A stretch of 64,000 bases of DNA from Symbiodinium natans. Taxonomy: Eukaryota; Sar; Dinophyceae; Suessiales; Symbiodiniaceae. The stretch lies in NCBI GenBank assembly GCA_905221605.1, contig CAJNDS010002368.1, forward strand, positions 1,271,011-1,335,010, given 5' to 3'. Below are positions 43,925-55,498 of the stretch, piece by piece (position 1 is the stretch's first letter; each line of letters begins with the position of its first letter). The notes under the pieces were generated by a model, which worked only from the letters and a program-made list of their open reading frames with translations, was not told the origin of the DNA and made no database searches. The translations under genes were made by a program, and so were the position numbers.

Positions 43925-45286
43925 ATGGTCTTATGGAACATGGCGGTTGGTTGTTTCAGTGCTGGGAGTGTGTGGAGTCCGCGCCGATGCTTGCCGAGTG
44001 CGAGCTACAAGCCTCCATTGCTCTCTGAACAGCAACCGGCGCAAGCACATCATCTTCCCCGCCTCGCGCAAATCGCGAAGAAAGCGGAGGTCTCGCCACG
44101 TGGCAGCGGCTTTCTTGCAGGTTACACGATGGCATTCGTCCTGCTTGTCAGAGGCTTCAAGGGAGGCATCCTGGCCCACAGCAGACAAGACAGGCGACTG
44201 TCTGTGCGACGCAGTCAGGACGAAGCTGAGAAAGCAGAGGGTACAGCGGCTACAGGGGCTTCGGTTCCTACAAGGATGCAGTTGCTCAAGTTTGCGGCGC
44301 CTTTGGCGGCAGTGAGTGTCACAGGCCCCATCCTCTCAACAATTGACACCTCTTTTGTTGGACGATGTGCTGGAACGGTGGAGTTGGCAGCGCTTGGACC
44401 TGCTTGTACTGTCACTGACCTCATCTACTTGATCTGCAGCACAGTTTCAACCGCAGCTATCAATCTTTACGCAAAAAGCGCGCAGGATGAGCACAAGCTC
44501 AGAAGATTCAATGCGACGTGCCTCTCAGTTGCCTTCTTTGTGGGAGTGATTGCTGCTGTGGTCTCCCTAACTTGTGGCGAGCAGCTGCTGCGGGCTCTTG
44601 GAGCTATGCCCGTGATGATGGGAGTGGCACGCAAGTATGTAGTTGTGCGGGCTCTCGGACTTCCACTGGCTAGCATGGCCTGTGCTATGTATGGGCTTTG
44701 TGTTGGTCGGGGAGACACGCAAACACCTTTAGCTGTACAAGTCTATTTGTCCGCTTTGTTGAATGTTTGCTTTGACTGGCTACTCTGTGCGATCCTGCCG
44801 TGGGGAGCAGCCGGGGCTGCTTGGGCAACGGTTGCGGCTCAGGCCACCAGCTTCTGCGCGTACTTTCTGTTAATGCGCAGAAAGGGCCAGCTACCGTTGC
44901 CGAGCGCGGAAGAGTTCTTACCAGATTTCGCCGAGATGAAGCCGGTCTTTGCAATTTTCCTTCCCGTCTCTTTCATTGTGGTGTGCGTCCTCTCTATGTA
45001 CGCATGCATGTCAGGGTTTGTGAACAACACGCAGCCGTTACCGATGATTGCGGCGTACAAGATCTGGATAACCGTCTTTGCGTTCTTTGCTTTATGTGCA
45101 GACCCGATGGCAGCTGCAACCTCCACCAAGCTTCCTCCATTCATTCTCGAAGGATCCAGCCAAAAATCACGGCTTTTTGTCCGTCGAGCCATTACCTGCG
45201 CTGCCGGAGTTGGGGCGATGGGAGGTGCCTCGGGCATGTCACGCGCAATAACGACTCTAGTGCACCTTAGTGCAAGCCGGGCTTGA
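43925..45286 (+). CDS. MATE-family multidrug/metabolite efflux transporter, C-terminally short
   Basis: A single exon of 454 codons. The ATG at 43925 is the first after an in-frame stop at 43865. Residues 1-115 form a basic, Ser/Arg-rich leader with a hydrophobic patch, possibly a targeting sequence. Then comes a typical MATE half: KFAAPLAAVSVTGPILSTID (helix 1), VELAALGPACTVTDLIYLIC (helix 2), and six more predicted membrane helices to about residue 385. Conserved features are the GRGDTQTPL loop after helix 4 and a helix-5 stretch carrying NVCFDWLL. MATE proteins export organic compounds in exchange for H+ or Na+ and usually have 12 helices. Here the frame ends after about eight with a Gly/Ala/Ser-rich tail (GAMGGASGMSRAITTLVHLS). 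The gene is therefore truncated, frameshifted, or continues in an unseen exon. The sequence is otherwise free of stops and the lack of introns suggests retroposition. Confidence 0.92.
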   Translation: MVLWNMAVGCFSAGSVWSPRRCLPSASYKPPLLSEQQPAQAHHLPRLAQIAKKAEVSPRGSGFLAGYTMAFVLLVRGFKGGILAHSRQDRRLSVRRSQDEAEKAEGTAATGASVPTRMQLLKFAAPLAAVSVTGPILSTIDTSFVGRCAGTVELAALGPACTVTDLIYLICSTVSTAAINLYAKSAQDEHKLRRFNATCLSVAFFVGVIAAVVSLTCGEQLLRALGAMPVMMGVARKYVVVRALGLPLASMACAMYGLCVGRGDTQTPLAVQVYLSALLNVCFDWLLCAILPWGAAGAAWATVAAQATSFCAYFLLMRRKGQLPLPSAEEFLPDFAEMKPVFAIFLPVSFIVVCVLSMYACMSGFVNNTQPLPMIAAYKIWITVFAFFALCADPMAAATSTKLPPFILEGSSQKSRLFVRRAITCAAGVGAMGGASGMSRAITTLVHLSASRA

Positions 45287-46089
45287 GTTGTTTGGTTTTG
45301 CTTGAATAAAAGGTTCTTGTCAGACGATGCGTGGCAAGCAGCGCTTTTATGGTTTGTCAAGAGGTAAGGGGGGGGCATTTTACTTTGCAAGTTATACACG
45401 GGGGTTTATTTGAAATGTTCCACAATAAAGGATTCTGTAGTATGTGTGTGGGATTGAATTGACGCACCAAGCACGTTTGCAAGCTTCAAGCATGCTTGCG
45501 TGTGCTCATGCTTGCTGAGATGCATGCTTGCTGACACCCCACACTTGTGCGCGGTCCAATGCCAGAACGTTGTGTTTATGCTGTCAAGGGCGGGGCTTTC
45601 AGAACTGGAAAGCTCACACCCCTTGGGCGGCAAGAGGGGGGAAGGTGGGAGCACAGGGAGTGAGACTGATGCACCAGCGTCAAGGTACAAGATCGTGTAC
45701 GCATGTGCACCTCCACCAAAATACAGGGGATGCCTGTAGCTGCCCTCGACAGCTCAAAATGCCACTGTATTGTTTTCACACTGATGCTGAGGTCTTCTTG
45801 GTGCAGCCGTCTTAAACTTCGCGCCAGGCGTCTTTACCCAGGATGCGACGGTCATGGAGGGTGCCAGAAATGGGTTGTTTCATTTTGTTGCGTGCCTTGG
45901 ATATGAGTTACGTTACCATCGAAGGCAAGACTCATCCAACAATCTTGAGGGACAACATGCCATGCCCCCTGATACATTAGTGATCAATGCCGGTCAAGGT
46001 GCGTAAACGGCAGCCCGACCCAATCGTGCGTGCAAGGAATCACTTGTTTTGCTACTTGAATGCTACCGCTTCAATTCAAGGATTCTTTG
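45287..46089. other. No gene seen; no remaining MATE helices found
   Basis: The segment after the MATE stop was read in three + frames, and the missing helices 9-12 were not evident. An AATAAA occurs at 45304, though dinoflagellates do not depend on that signal. Confidence 0.4.
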
Positions 46090-46440
46090 CTTCATGCACC
46101 CCACTCGGGTGTGCCAGAACTCACTTGTTGTGCACGGTGACCTTGTCTTCTACGTCATTGCCCAAACTTGTTTGTCCCTGCTCTTCTTCGCCGGCCTAAC
46201 GTTGCTGGCGGGCAGGCCGGAACGGTAGAACTGTATGCGTTTTTGAGGCGTTCGGGCACTGTCGAGAATCTTGAGAAGACTCCCTCAGTTGTCTCATTCC
46301 CTGAAGGTGCGTCGCAGGAAGCATCTCTGCCTACCGCAGCATGCTGACTGCCACGCTGATCTTCTACATGGCCAGTCTTAAGACCTACGGATTCCGCGTG
46401 CGGTATTTGAACCGCAGAGTCCGCATCAAAGATTAGGCTT
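46090..46440 (+). CDS. Candidate membrane-protein exons, unassigned
   Basis: The stretch DLVFYVIAQTCLSLLFFAGL is a clear membrane helix at about 46138-46205, ending at GGCAG|GCCGG. The next stretch reads ELYAFLRRSGTVENLEKTPS and SVVSFPEGAS up to about 46310, and a further one reads MLTATLIFYMASLKTYGFRV. They could be consecutive exons. FPEG recalls acyltransferase motifs, but the surrounding residues do not support that family. Confidence 0.3.
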
Positions 46441-47002
46441 AGTGGGCCAAGTGCTGCAGAGAGGCAAAAGGAATCGCACGTGTCGCCCCTGCTTTGCCCG
46501 TGTGGCCTGTCTGGCACACCTCACAGACATTAATTAGACGAAGTCTTGGCGCTGCAGGAGCACCGTTCTGGTCAGCCTTTCCCTACGCTCGTCTGGCCTG
46601 AGGGATCAAGCTGTCTTCCAGCTTCCTGGCTGGAGCTGATTGCGTGCTGTGTGTCCCGCTGCTAGGATTTCAAGGGTAAGCAGCCCAAGAAGCATAGAGA
46701 GGAAAGGAATCGTGTCAGAGCCCCCTCTGCTTTTCAAAGGCTGGCCGCAGCTGCTTTGAGCTCAGCATCTTTGCATTTGCGGCCCATGGATTTCTTGCAG
46801 CCTGGCTCGGGGGACCTGTCCGTGGTAGTTCCTTCTTGCACTGGCAAGGTTGCGAGATGTCAGACGCCAAGCCCCCAGCAGCCAAGGGCAGCGCAGCTCC
46901 GGACTGTGCTAGTTGGGCTAGGCAGAGCTTTCGGGTACCTCTGTTTTTCACGATGGCTCTCTACGCCTTATATTATGCCGCTCTGCCGCTCTGCCTTGCT
47001 GA
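46441..47002. other. No confident gene
   Basis: Short + frames only, with no domain. A 5' exon of the LRR gene may be present. Confidence 0.4.
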
Positions 47003-50000
47003 GGTTGCGCGAGCTTGACCTCAGCGACAACAACTTCGGAGCCAAGGGAGCTGCAAAGGCCACGGTCTTCTGTTAGAACCGAGTCAGACCCTGCGCACTG
47101 TCTCGTGGCTGTCTCCTTGTGCTTTCAGACTAGCAGGCGGTGGGCTCTGATCGCCCCCGGCAAAAATATGCCCAAACGGAAGACTTCAGAACTCCAAACC
47201 CTACACCGGAACAAGTGCTGAACGAATGGATCCTCCCGGGCCGCTTCTCCGACTTGATACCTCCAAGACATTGCTACGTACTTCAACAACGATTCCCCCG
47301 TGTTGCCTTGGCAGGTGCTTCATGCTGGCAAAGACCACTTGGAAATGCTGGACCTTAGCCAAGCTCTCAGCCATTCTTATAGTTATGCTTAGGCCCCCTG
47401 ACTCAGATATCCTGGGTGTGATGCTTGGTGATCGTGGGTCTCAGGCCGGAACCGGTTGGGTGATGTTGGCGCCAAAGCGCTTGCTGAAGTTCTTCTAAAT
47501 TGTGCGGTGCTGAGTGGCTGACTGTACTGTATTGCATGTGTTGCAATGTGCTGCGTGTGTTGCGTGTGCTGCAAGTGTTGGCTGCGCAAATCGGAACCTG
47601 GAGGCCACAGCATCTCAGTTCTGCGGCTGAGGGCTAACGGTGCCATGCCCTTGCCCGGAAGCATACATAGGCGAAGGTGAGGTTGAAATCTAGGGTGTTG
47701 TCAGGATTGGTAGGCACCTTTCCAAAATAGCTTCCTTGTTGGCTTGCTGCTACTAGTAGATCTTCATGTTTGTAGGTATTGGCGAGGAGGGTGGTGAAGC
47801 TTTGGCAGAATCCCTGATGCATGCGCCTCAGTAAACCGCCAGTAGCATGCTGTTGCCTTAGCACATGTTCTGTGACGTCACTGCCAAGGTTATGACTCAT
47901 CCCTGGATCCTAGGTTAGGGGGAGTGGAGGTGGGACACCGGGTGCCGGAAGCTGTTTGGGGAGTGTTTCAATCAGCGAATCAGCTCCCGGCCCCTTATGA
48001 ATGAACTTGGACACTCTCTGGCAGAGGCAAAGAATGACAACGGAAGTTTATTAGACCGCGCTCTGCCCCCTGATGCGCTCACAGCTTCCCCTTCCCTCCC
48101 GGCCCTTCACAATACGCGGCGACCATTTAAGAGTCTACCAGTGTACCTTCCTCCTACCTTCTCGTTTGGTGAGTCGCCTGTTGATTCAGTGACAATGGCG
48201 GATCTGGCCTTTCTCGGCAAATGGCGGCAACAGTTGGAAGTTGGAGAAACAATCCCATCCAAAAAGCCCGACGTGTGCTGCATCTCATGCGGGGTGGCCA
48301 TTTTGACTCGTAAGGTCAGTCACCTCCTTGCGAGAAGTTGACTTCTCACAGAACGAGGCCTGGCTTGACAGCGCCAGGATGCGCAATGACATGCCGCCAC
48401 AGCAACCCAATTGGTAAGCATGTTCAGATCAACGTTCAAACATCAGCGGTGATGCTCCGCGCCGGCACCTTTGCAGTTGCATCGCGAAGCAATGTGCTTT
48501 GAGCACTTTCTCTTGTTCAACTTCTTGACCGTGCTCTTGCGTCGGGGTCTCCTCTGCTTGGCCCTCTCTTGTTGGCCCGCTGAGGCCACGTGTGCATCTC
48601 GAGGCCTTCAAAGGCGCGCCTTTTTGTTTGGTGCACATTTCTACTGAAAGTTTGAAGGCTTTGCAGGTTTTCCCAACTCTCTTGTGTGTTGATTTTTGTG
48701 TCTTGTGCTGCGGCTTCAGTTCAGTTTGTCGGTTGGCAGTGCCCGTCTGCAGGCTCCGACTTGACAGTAATTTGCCGTGGCCGACAAGTGACAGCTTTGA
48801 GGCCAGGCACGACAAGCTTCTCACCTGTGTCACCAGAATGCAGAATGCAGCTACTCGCTGGTGCCTGTAGGTTCACATTGCAGCTTTCACCGATCAGCTC
48901 GGTCGGCTCCTCGCGCAAAACGCAAAGGAAACAGCTGCGACTGCTAGCTTCTGCATAACCCGACGACAGCCCAGCTGAGGTGGCCTGCAGGCAGTGCCGT
49001 CACTGCAGCTGCTGAGTCTGAGGCCATGGCTTCTTTGGACTTGTGGAAATGTTGCGCATTGTTGCGCATTGTTGCGCATTGCTGCGCATTGTTGCGCATT
49101 GCTGCGCATTGTTGCAGTTCAGAGCTGGTGCGACTTCTCGACCCGGCATGGCCAACTTAGTGGCCCGGCTTTTGACAGGCGCTGTGGGCTCTCAACATCT
49201 GCGTGCAAGCTCTTTGAATCGTTGGCAACGAACTCTGCCCGGCTCCCAGACTCCAGATATCCCGCCAGGACATGTTTTCTTTAGATCCAAAATGCACTGG
49301 CTGAAGCTCCAAGACCCTCCGGCAGCTCAATGTTGCTTGCAATGGATTGCGGCAGGCCTGCATGCTGGGGTTTCAAGTCCCAGTCGGACTGTCAACGCCG
49401 TTTTTGCTAAAGTCTTCTGGATATAGAGGAATTTGAGGAGGTCAATTGGTGGTGACAAGCGTCAAGCTGCATCAAGCTGTGCGTCAGGGCGTGGCGCCCA
49501 AGATCGTGGCGACACTCACATCCCCCAGTACGGGCCTCGAGGCCTGGAAGATGCTGGAAGTGGATGGCGCATGGCATGTTGGGTTTTCGTGTTGCAGCGT
49601 TGCTGCCATTGAATGTTGCTTGCTCTGAACGCGCTGACTTCTCTTCATTCTTCTTTGATGGCAGGAACTCGACCTAAGGGACAATCGGCTTGGTGTGCAG
49701 GATGCACTTGCAATAGCTTTGGAGCAGGCCGGTTCTTAGAGTCAAGAGACCAGGCAGCTCACGGCAGATCTCCCGACGTGTCATCGAGTGTCTGCTCGCC
49801 AGGCTTGCCCAGCTGCACCTCAGGCTCCCCAGCTGGTTACAAATTTACTAGGCAATACAAGGTAAAGGGCGGTATGTCGCGTTGCTGAGACGGAAAAAGG
49901 CATGACAGCACCGGTGTTTGCTTGACACTTGATGTCAGGATGCGAACTGCACCATGCGACCACGGGAGCGGGAGCTGGGCCCAACGATGTCAGGAATGCC

Positions 50001-52421
50001 ACGGAATGTTTTGTGGTTTTGCCTGTAAGCCCTGCATCCCAGGCCACATCAGAGGAGTTCGAGGCAATCGGAACGCTTTTACTACTATTTCGCTTTCCAT
50101 TGCTTTGATATGCCCAGTGATTGACCCGCCTAGTGCACAGAGGCAACTGAGCCTTGCTTGTTCAGCTATCGTCAGCAGGGTTCCAGGTAGCAGTTGCAAA
50201 CAGCACAAGGCAGGAATTCGGGGCAGGCAGATCCAGAGCCTCCGAGCCGCGGGCGGAACAACTGCTTGCGGTTACTCGTGGGCGCTCTCAGATATCATCA
50301 CCATTCATCGCCTGTAGTAGGCCTGTAGTGCATTGTTGTGCCCGTAGTTCCTTTGGAATCTGATCTCAGAACTTGGCAAACAACGAGATCACTGCGGAAG
50401 CGGTCTCGAGGCCACGCCCAAAAGAGTTGCGCGCGTTCAACTGGTTAACGCATCGTGCAGGTTTACGGTGGCCTTGCCCTTCTTCCACGCCCTGGAGGAC
50501 TTCCAAGTTCGTGAGCCGAAGGAAATTTAAGCAATCGCTGTTGCACACGAGGAGCTCCTGCTGTACCACAATCCCTTGATAGGGGACGCTGGAGCCCAGG
50601 CACAAAGCGATTACATCGCCTCAGCAATGAGATTGTTGTCACCCAGGTTTGTGTAAAATATGTATGCCAACCGAGAAAAAGGGGAGGTCACAGCGGCCCG
50701 TAGCTCGACTGTTTCCTCCCACCTTATGGGGCTCTACCATGTATTCTTTGAGGTTTGGGGACTCGTTTAAAGATCTTCTAAGGTAATTTAAGGGCCATAT
50801 TAGGAGTATATCAAGGGAACCAATATCAAGGGAACCTCCTAGGGGGACATCCTTAGGGGTCCAAGTTTGATTCCCTTGAAAATTGGGGGAATGAGCTTCG
50901 TTGGGATACCACCGAGCACAACCCGGAATCGAGCCTCATTAAGCAGAGTACTGGCCAGCAGTGCGGTGGCCACTGTCAGACACCATTGCCTCATGTCCGA
51001 CGGACAACTGAGTCGGATCTGTAGCTCAGAGCATACTGCATTGCATGTCGCAAATGTCGCGTTGCAGGCGCTGGCTGAGATGCTGAATCCTGAGACCTGG
51101 CCGCTGCGGCCTCAGTGTGCTTCTTGGAGATCCTTCACCTGCGATGCATGTTCTATCATGAACTGAAGGTCAGGCAAAGGCCTCAAGACCCTCAGCTTGG
51201 CCGCGTGCAGTATCGGGGACGTCCGTGTCTCGTTGTCCATATCGGGAGCTTTCAAGTGGAAAGAATGCGAATGATTTTGATTGGTTTGTTTTGTAAGGCT
51301 GGATGTCAATCCCTCATGGCCGCAGTCCGCGACTCTCAGGAGCCTTCTCTCTCACCTGTCAGTGTGCAAGCGGTAAACCAGCAACCCGAAGACCCGAACT
51401 GAAGGGTAGGGGAAGGGGGAAGGGGGTTGGGCACGAAGGGAGCGGGGCTCGTTGGAGCCTTTTAACCTTTCTGGAGGGTGTAGGTTGTACAGGGTGGGGG
51501 GGTAGGGAGGGGGCGGGGTAGGGCAGGGGGCCCTTAAAATTTATCCACCTGCCTGAAGCCTTGTCTGGGTTGGGCTGTGGGGGTAGGGGTGGGGCTGCGC
51601 TGAAGGCTATGTAGCCTTCTTGTCATTGCCGGTAGGGGGTAAGCGGTGAGGGTAGAGGGTGAGGGGAGTCGAGAGGGGAGATGGGGCAGCGAAGCACTGA
51701 CTCCGCCCCCGCTGCAGCAGGGGTCGGCGGATATTGTGTACATAAATATGAATACATATAATGCATGTGTACTGAAAAGTTTATCTAGTTTTATATTTAT
51801 AGCAGATAGTTAGTTATAGCAAATATTGTATTTTATATGTGTATATATATACACTACACATGTACTACATATGTGTATATTCAGGATTGTACGTATGTAT
51901 GCATGTATGTATGTATGTATGTACGTATGTATGTATGTAGACGTATGTATACATATGTATACATATGTGTACATATGTTTGCATATGTATACACATTAAA
52001 CACGTAAATGCATTGTATCGAAACAGCATGCAACAAAGTATGTCTATATTGTTTTCAGAACATGTCGAATATGTAGTTTATGTGTATTATTTTCAGTGTA
52101 TGTGTATAGTATTATATGCACAAAATACAGTGCATATACATGTATATAGAGTCACCTACAACCTATCCAGATTTATACACACACAAGAGCGCATAGCATT
52201 CTGTCAAGGCTCTGACTTCGTTGGACTTGTCCTGCAACTCCATTACGGATGATTCCACACCCGCAGTATCTTTGGTGCCGGCCTTGCAAATCTCCAGCCT
52301 TCCTTGGCCTGGTGGGTTGACAAGCCAGCAAAGCTTCGCTAAAGTTAAGTTCTTGGCGAGGTGCTGGCACACTCCAACTCGGCTCTGGAATCCTTGGGGC
52401 TCTCCATGAACTTGATCAGTG
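47003..52421 (+). CDS. Leucine-rich-repeat protein, one repeat per exon
   Basis: At least seven small + strand exons each hold about one ribonuclease-inhibitor-type leucine-rich repeat. They are RELDLSDNNFGAKGAAK (47003-47058), HLEMLDLSQAL (47315-47370), NRLGDVGAKALAEVLLN (47445-47505), ELDLRDNRLGVQDALAIALE (49665-49730), NLANNEITAEAV (50369-50410), ELLLYHNPLIGDAGAQ (50550-50600) and ALTSLDLSCNSITDDS (52206-52290). An eighth, SALESLGLSMNLI (52361-52418), is weaker. Most are preceded by AG. Such proteins form curved scaffolds for protein binding; this repeat type is shared with NLR and RNase-inhibitor-like proteins. No ATPase or signalling domain was seen, so the product is only an LRR protein. 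Further exons probably lie in the large gaps, and the gene may extend either way. That all belong to one gene is inferred from strand, spacing and repeat type. Confidence 0.75.
49051..49116. repeat. GYTGCGCATT decamer repeat
   Basis: Six tandem 10-mers, four GTTGCGCATT and two GCTGCGCATT, plus a partial copy. The array lies between LRR exons. Confidence 0.95.
51830..52010. repeat. TATG/TACATA-rich low-complexity DNA
   Basis: ATGT tetramers (51897-51945) and TATACATATG stretches. AT-rich and noncoding, within the LRR region. Confidence 0.85.
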
Positions 52422-52940
52422 TGTCTCTGAGATTTGGCCGAGTCTGGTCCATTTTTCCAAGTTACGCTGTGGTTCGTGAATGGCCACTGAACTGCGATTT
52501 GCATTGGGCATGTGCTATATGGCAGCGTGGCATACGGCGAAGGCTCGTACGGCATCTCCCAGCTCATGGATGGGGTACCCCTGCCATGCAGTGATGTGAC
52601 AAATATTGATAACATTGCCAGATGTAATCTTAAGGAGCTGCATAGGGACGAGAGTTTAGCACGCCTCTGGTGGAATTCTACGAGGGATCACAAGGACCAA
52701 GGCGTCTTGCCAAGTGTTTTCATCCAACCCTGTCCAGCCGGAGGGAGTGCGGGGTGCCTGGTTCGTACCCTACCCTACCCATATATATATATATACACAC
52801 ACACCCCCCCCCCTTGGTGAACTGTGCATGTGCGTGATGCTGTGGACGGGCGGTGCTGGAGCCCAAAAGCTTGGACTGTGTCAGCTTTGCTGGTTTGGGC
52901 TGGCCATCCATCTGTGAAGGGTCAGCGGACAACTAGTCTT
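52422..52940. other. No confident gene; AT-AC-C microsatellite at 52780-52812
   Basis: The segment between the last LRR-like exon and the triplet array. It contains a compound TA, CA and C(9) microsatellite. Further LRR exons may exist, but none was clear. Confidence 0.4.
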
Positions 52941-52955
52941 AGAAATGAGTAGTAG

Positions 52956-53780
<825 letters not shown>

Positions 53781-53786
53781 GCAGCA

Positions 53787-53863
53787 GGAGGAGGAGGAGG
53801 GGGAGGAGGAGGGGGAGGAGGAGGGGGAGGAGGAGGGGGAGGAGGAGGGGGAGGAGGAGGAGC
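53787..53863. repeat. GGGGAGGAGGAG purine repeat
   Basis: Six copies of a 12-mer GGGGAGGAGGAG directly follow the CGT array, after a short GCAGCAGCA bridge. The G-rich strand could form quadruplexes. Confidence 0.95.
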
Positions 53864-55498
53864 CGAAGTCCGGTCCATCCATCGCTATTCTGAGACTTAG
53901 AAAGAACGGTACGGCGTTAGTCCTGCGCCATATATGCTGATGAAGCGCTGGGTTTGGCAGGTCGCCCGCAATATTGAAGGCTCACTATGTGAGATCGATG
54001 TGTCGACACAGGCCATGCGGCAGCTAGCATTGCAACGTGGTGAAGAACACGGAGATGTAGTGATGTATCAGCCCATCCGCTGTGCAAATCTTTCCAGGAG
54101 GGTGGCCAAGGCAGGACCAGCTTTGTGGACAACGATGCATTGAGCCTCCGACTTAGTCTCGTTGCCTACACACAGTTGTGCAACAAGTGCAACTGACATA
54201 CGTCGTGCGATGTCGTGCGCATGTCACCAACGTGACAGCAGTATCGAATCGAGGAAGGTGTACCAGGTGTTGAAATCTCGTCTGTTGTGAGCCAGTGGAC
54301 CATCACTGTCCTGACCAGAGAAATATTCTGCTGCTTTCAGCTGCGACAAGGCCCTCGAAGCAGCAGCAAGGCACTCTTGCCTGTTGTGCGCAATGGGAGG
54401 GGCAGATCGGCGGGTTGATCTGTGTGATTCCTGCATCATGTTCAGAAGCTGTGTAGCTCCTCTCTTCTGGCGCAGGTAAGGTCCAAGTTTCAAGGCCTGC
54501 GCTGAAACGAGGCGAGTGACAAACTGCTGGACACAGGGTTGAAAACACACTGTGTGATGTTTTACGCTGGCCAGGCGAGGGTCAACTGCTGCGACACATG
54601 TGACTGTACAGCTCTCGAGCTGCAAGACGCAGCTCTTGCCATCCAGTCCAACCGATGATTCCAGAAAGTTATAGTTCCAGTCAAAAGCATGAGAGGCCAT
54701 GCCACAAGCCCCTTCGCCCTTTGTGCGAAGTGAACCGTTGGACATGGGGCTTGGCTTGCATGTGTGCAGCCTGGTGCACAACAGCGCCAAGCGCATTGGA
54801 CCTTGCAAGACGCTGCGAATACGCTGCCAGAAACATGTAGTACACATGCCATGGATACCTTCTCACATTTGTGACGTGTGACAGGAAGCTTTCTACGTGG
54901 TTTGCGAGCGTTGCTAGCTGCCAGCTTCAAGCCGCTTGACATCCGAATCAGTGGAAACCCACTGGTCGAAACATCCTCACCTAAGGCTCTGGCAGGATCA
55001 TCAGCAGCTTGTTTACCGCCTGAACATCGCATGACCTCTGAAGCATGTGACGCTACGTTGTCATGCTAAATAAGCTTGACCAGATCTTGCCCCAACAAGG
55101 CCCGCTCTTTGACAAAAGAGCCACTTCGGCTGTTCAGCAGATGAAGCCATGGAACACATGCTTCGCTTGTTGCGGAAACACCGAAGAGCAGGACAGGGTC
55201 CTGCAAAGGAATGGTGCACCAGCACAGATAGCGGTTGCTATGGCTGAAAGGCGTCTTTCTATATGTTCTTGCAGGACTCCCCTTGCTCTTCGGCATGCTG
55301 TACCGTTACAGCATGCCACGCGCTTGGGGTCTGCCTGGCTGCATTGAGCCACGCTGGGTGGCGGTGCTGTCGGGATTGTTGGAAGATGTTGGAAGCTTCT
55401 GCCTCGAGCCAGGCTGCCGGTCAGCCTCGAACTTACAGTAGGTTGGAAAGATTCGGAAAGAGCCGGAAAGATTCTCTCGACTTCGGTGCAGATTCCCA
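53864..55498. other. No confident gene upstream of the FMO gene
   Basis: A 207-codon - strand frame (54224-54847) and an overlapping - strand frame (54562-55032) are open, but neither shows a domain. A + frame near 55063-55350 (QILPQQGPLFDKRATSAVQQ) is plausible but unassigned. A GGAAAGA-rich patch lies at 55443-55475. Confidence 0.35.

Noticed and set aside
46210-46320. FPEG motif suggesting a PlsC-type acyltransferase
   Set aside because: The HX4D catalytic motif and following T/S-x-G are absent nearby.
46860-47018. Small frame with a hydrophobic helix, reminiscent of a V-ATPase assembly protein
   Set aside because: Only one helix, no conserved family residues, and its end overlaps the first LRR exon in another frame.
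48293-48316. GGTGGCCATTTTGACTCGTAAG, similar to the dinoflagellate spliced leader
   Set aside because: There are mismatches within the conserved core and an insertion before AAG. It is inside an ordinary open stretch, so probably chance.
54224-54847. 207-codon - strand open frame upstream of the FMO gene
   Set aside because: No domain, overlapped by other open frames, and opposite in strand to every recognised gene. It is not excluded but not supported.
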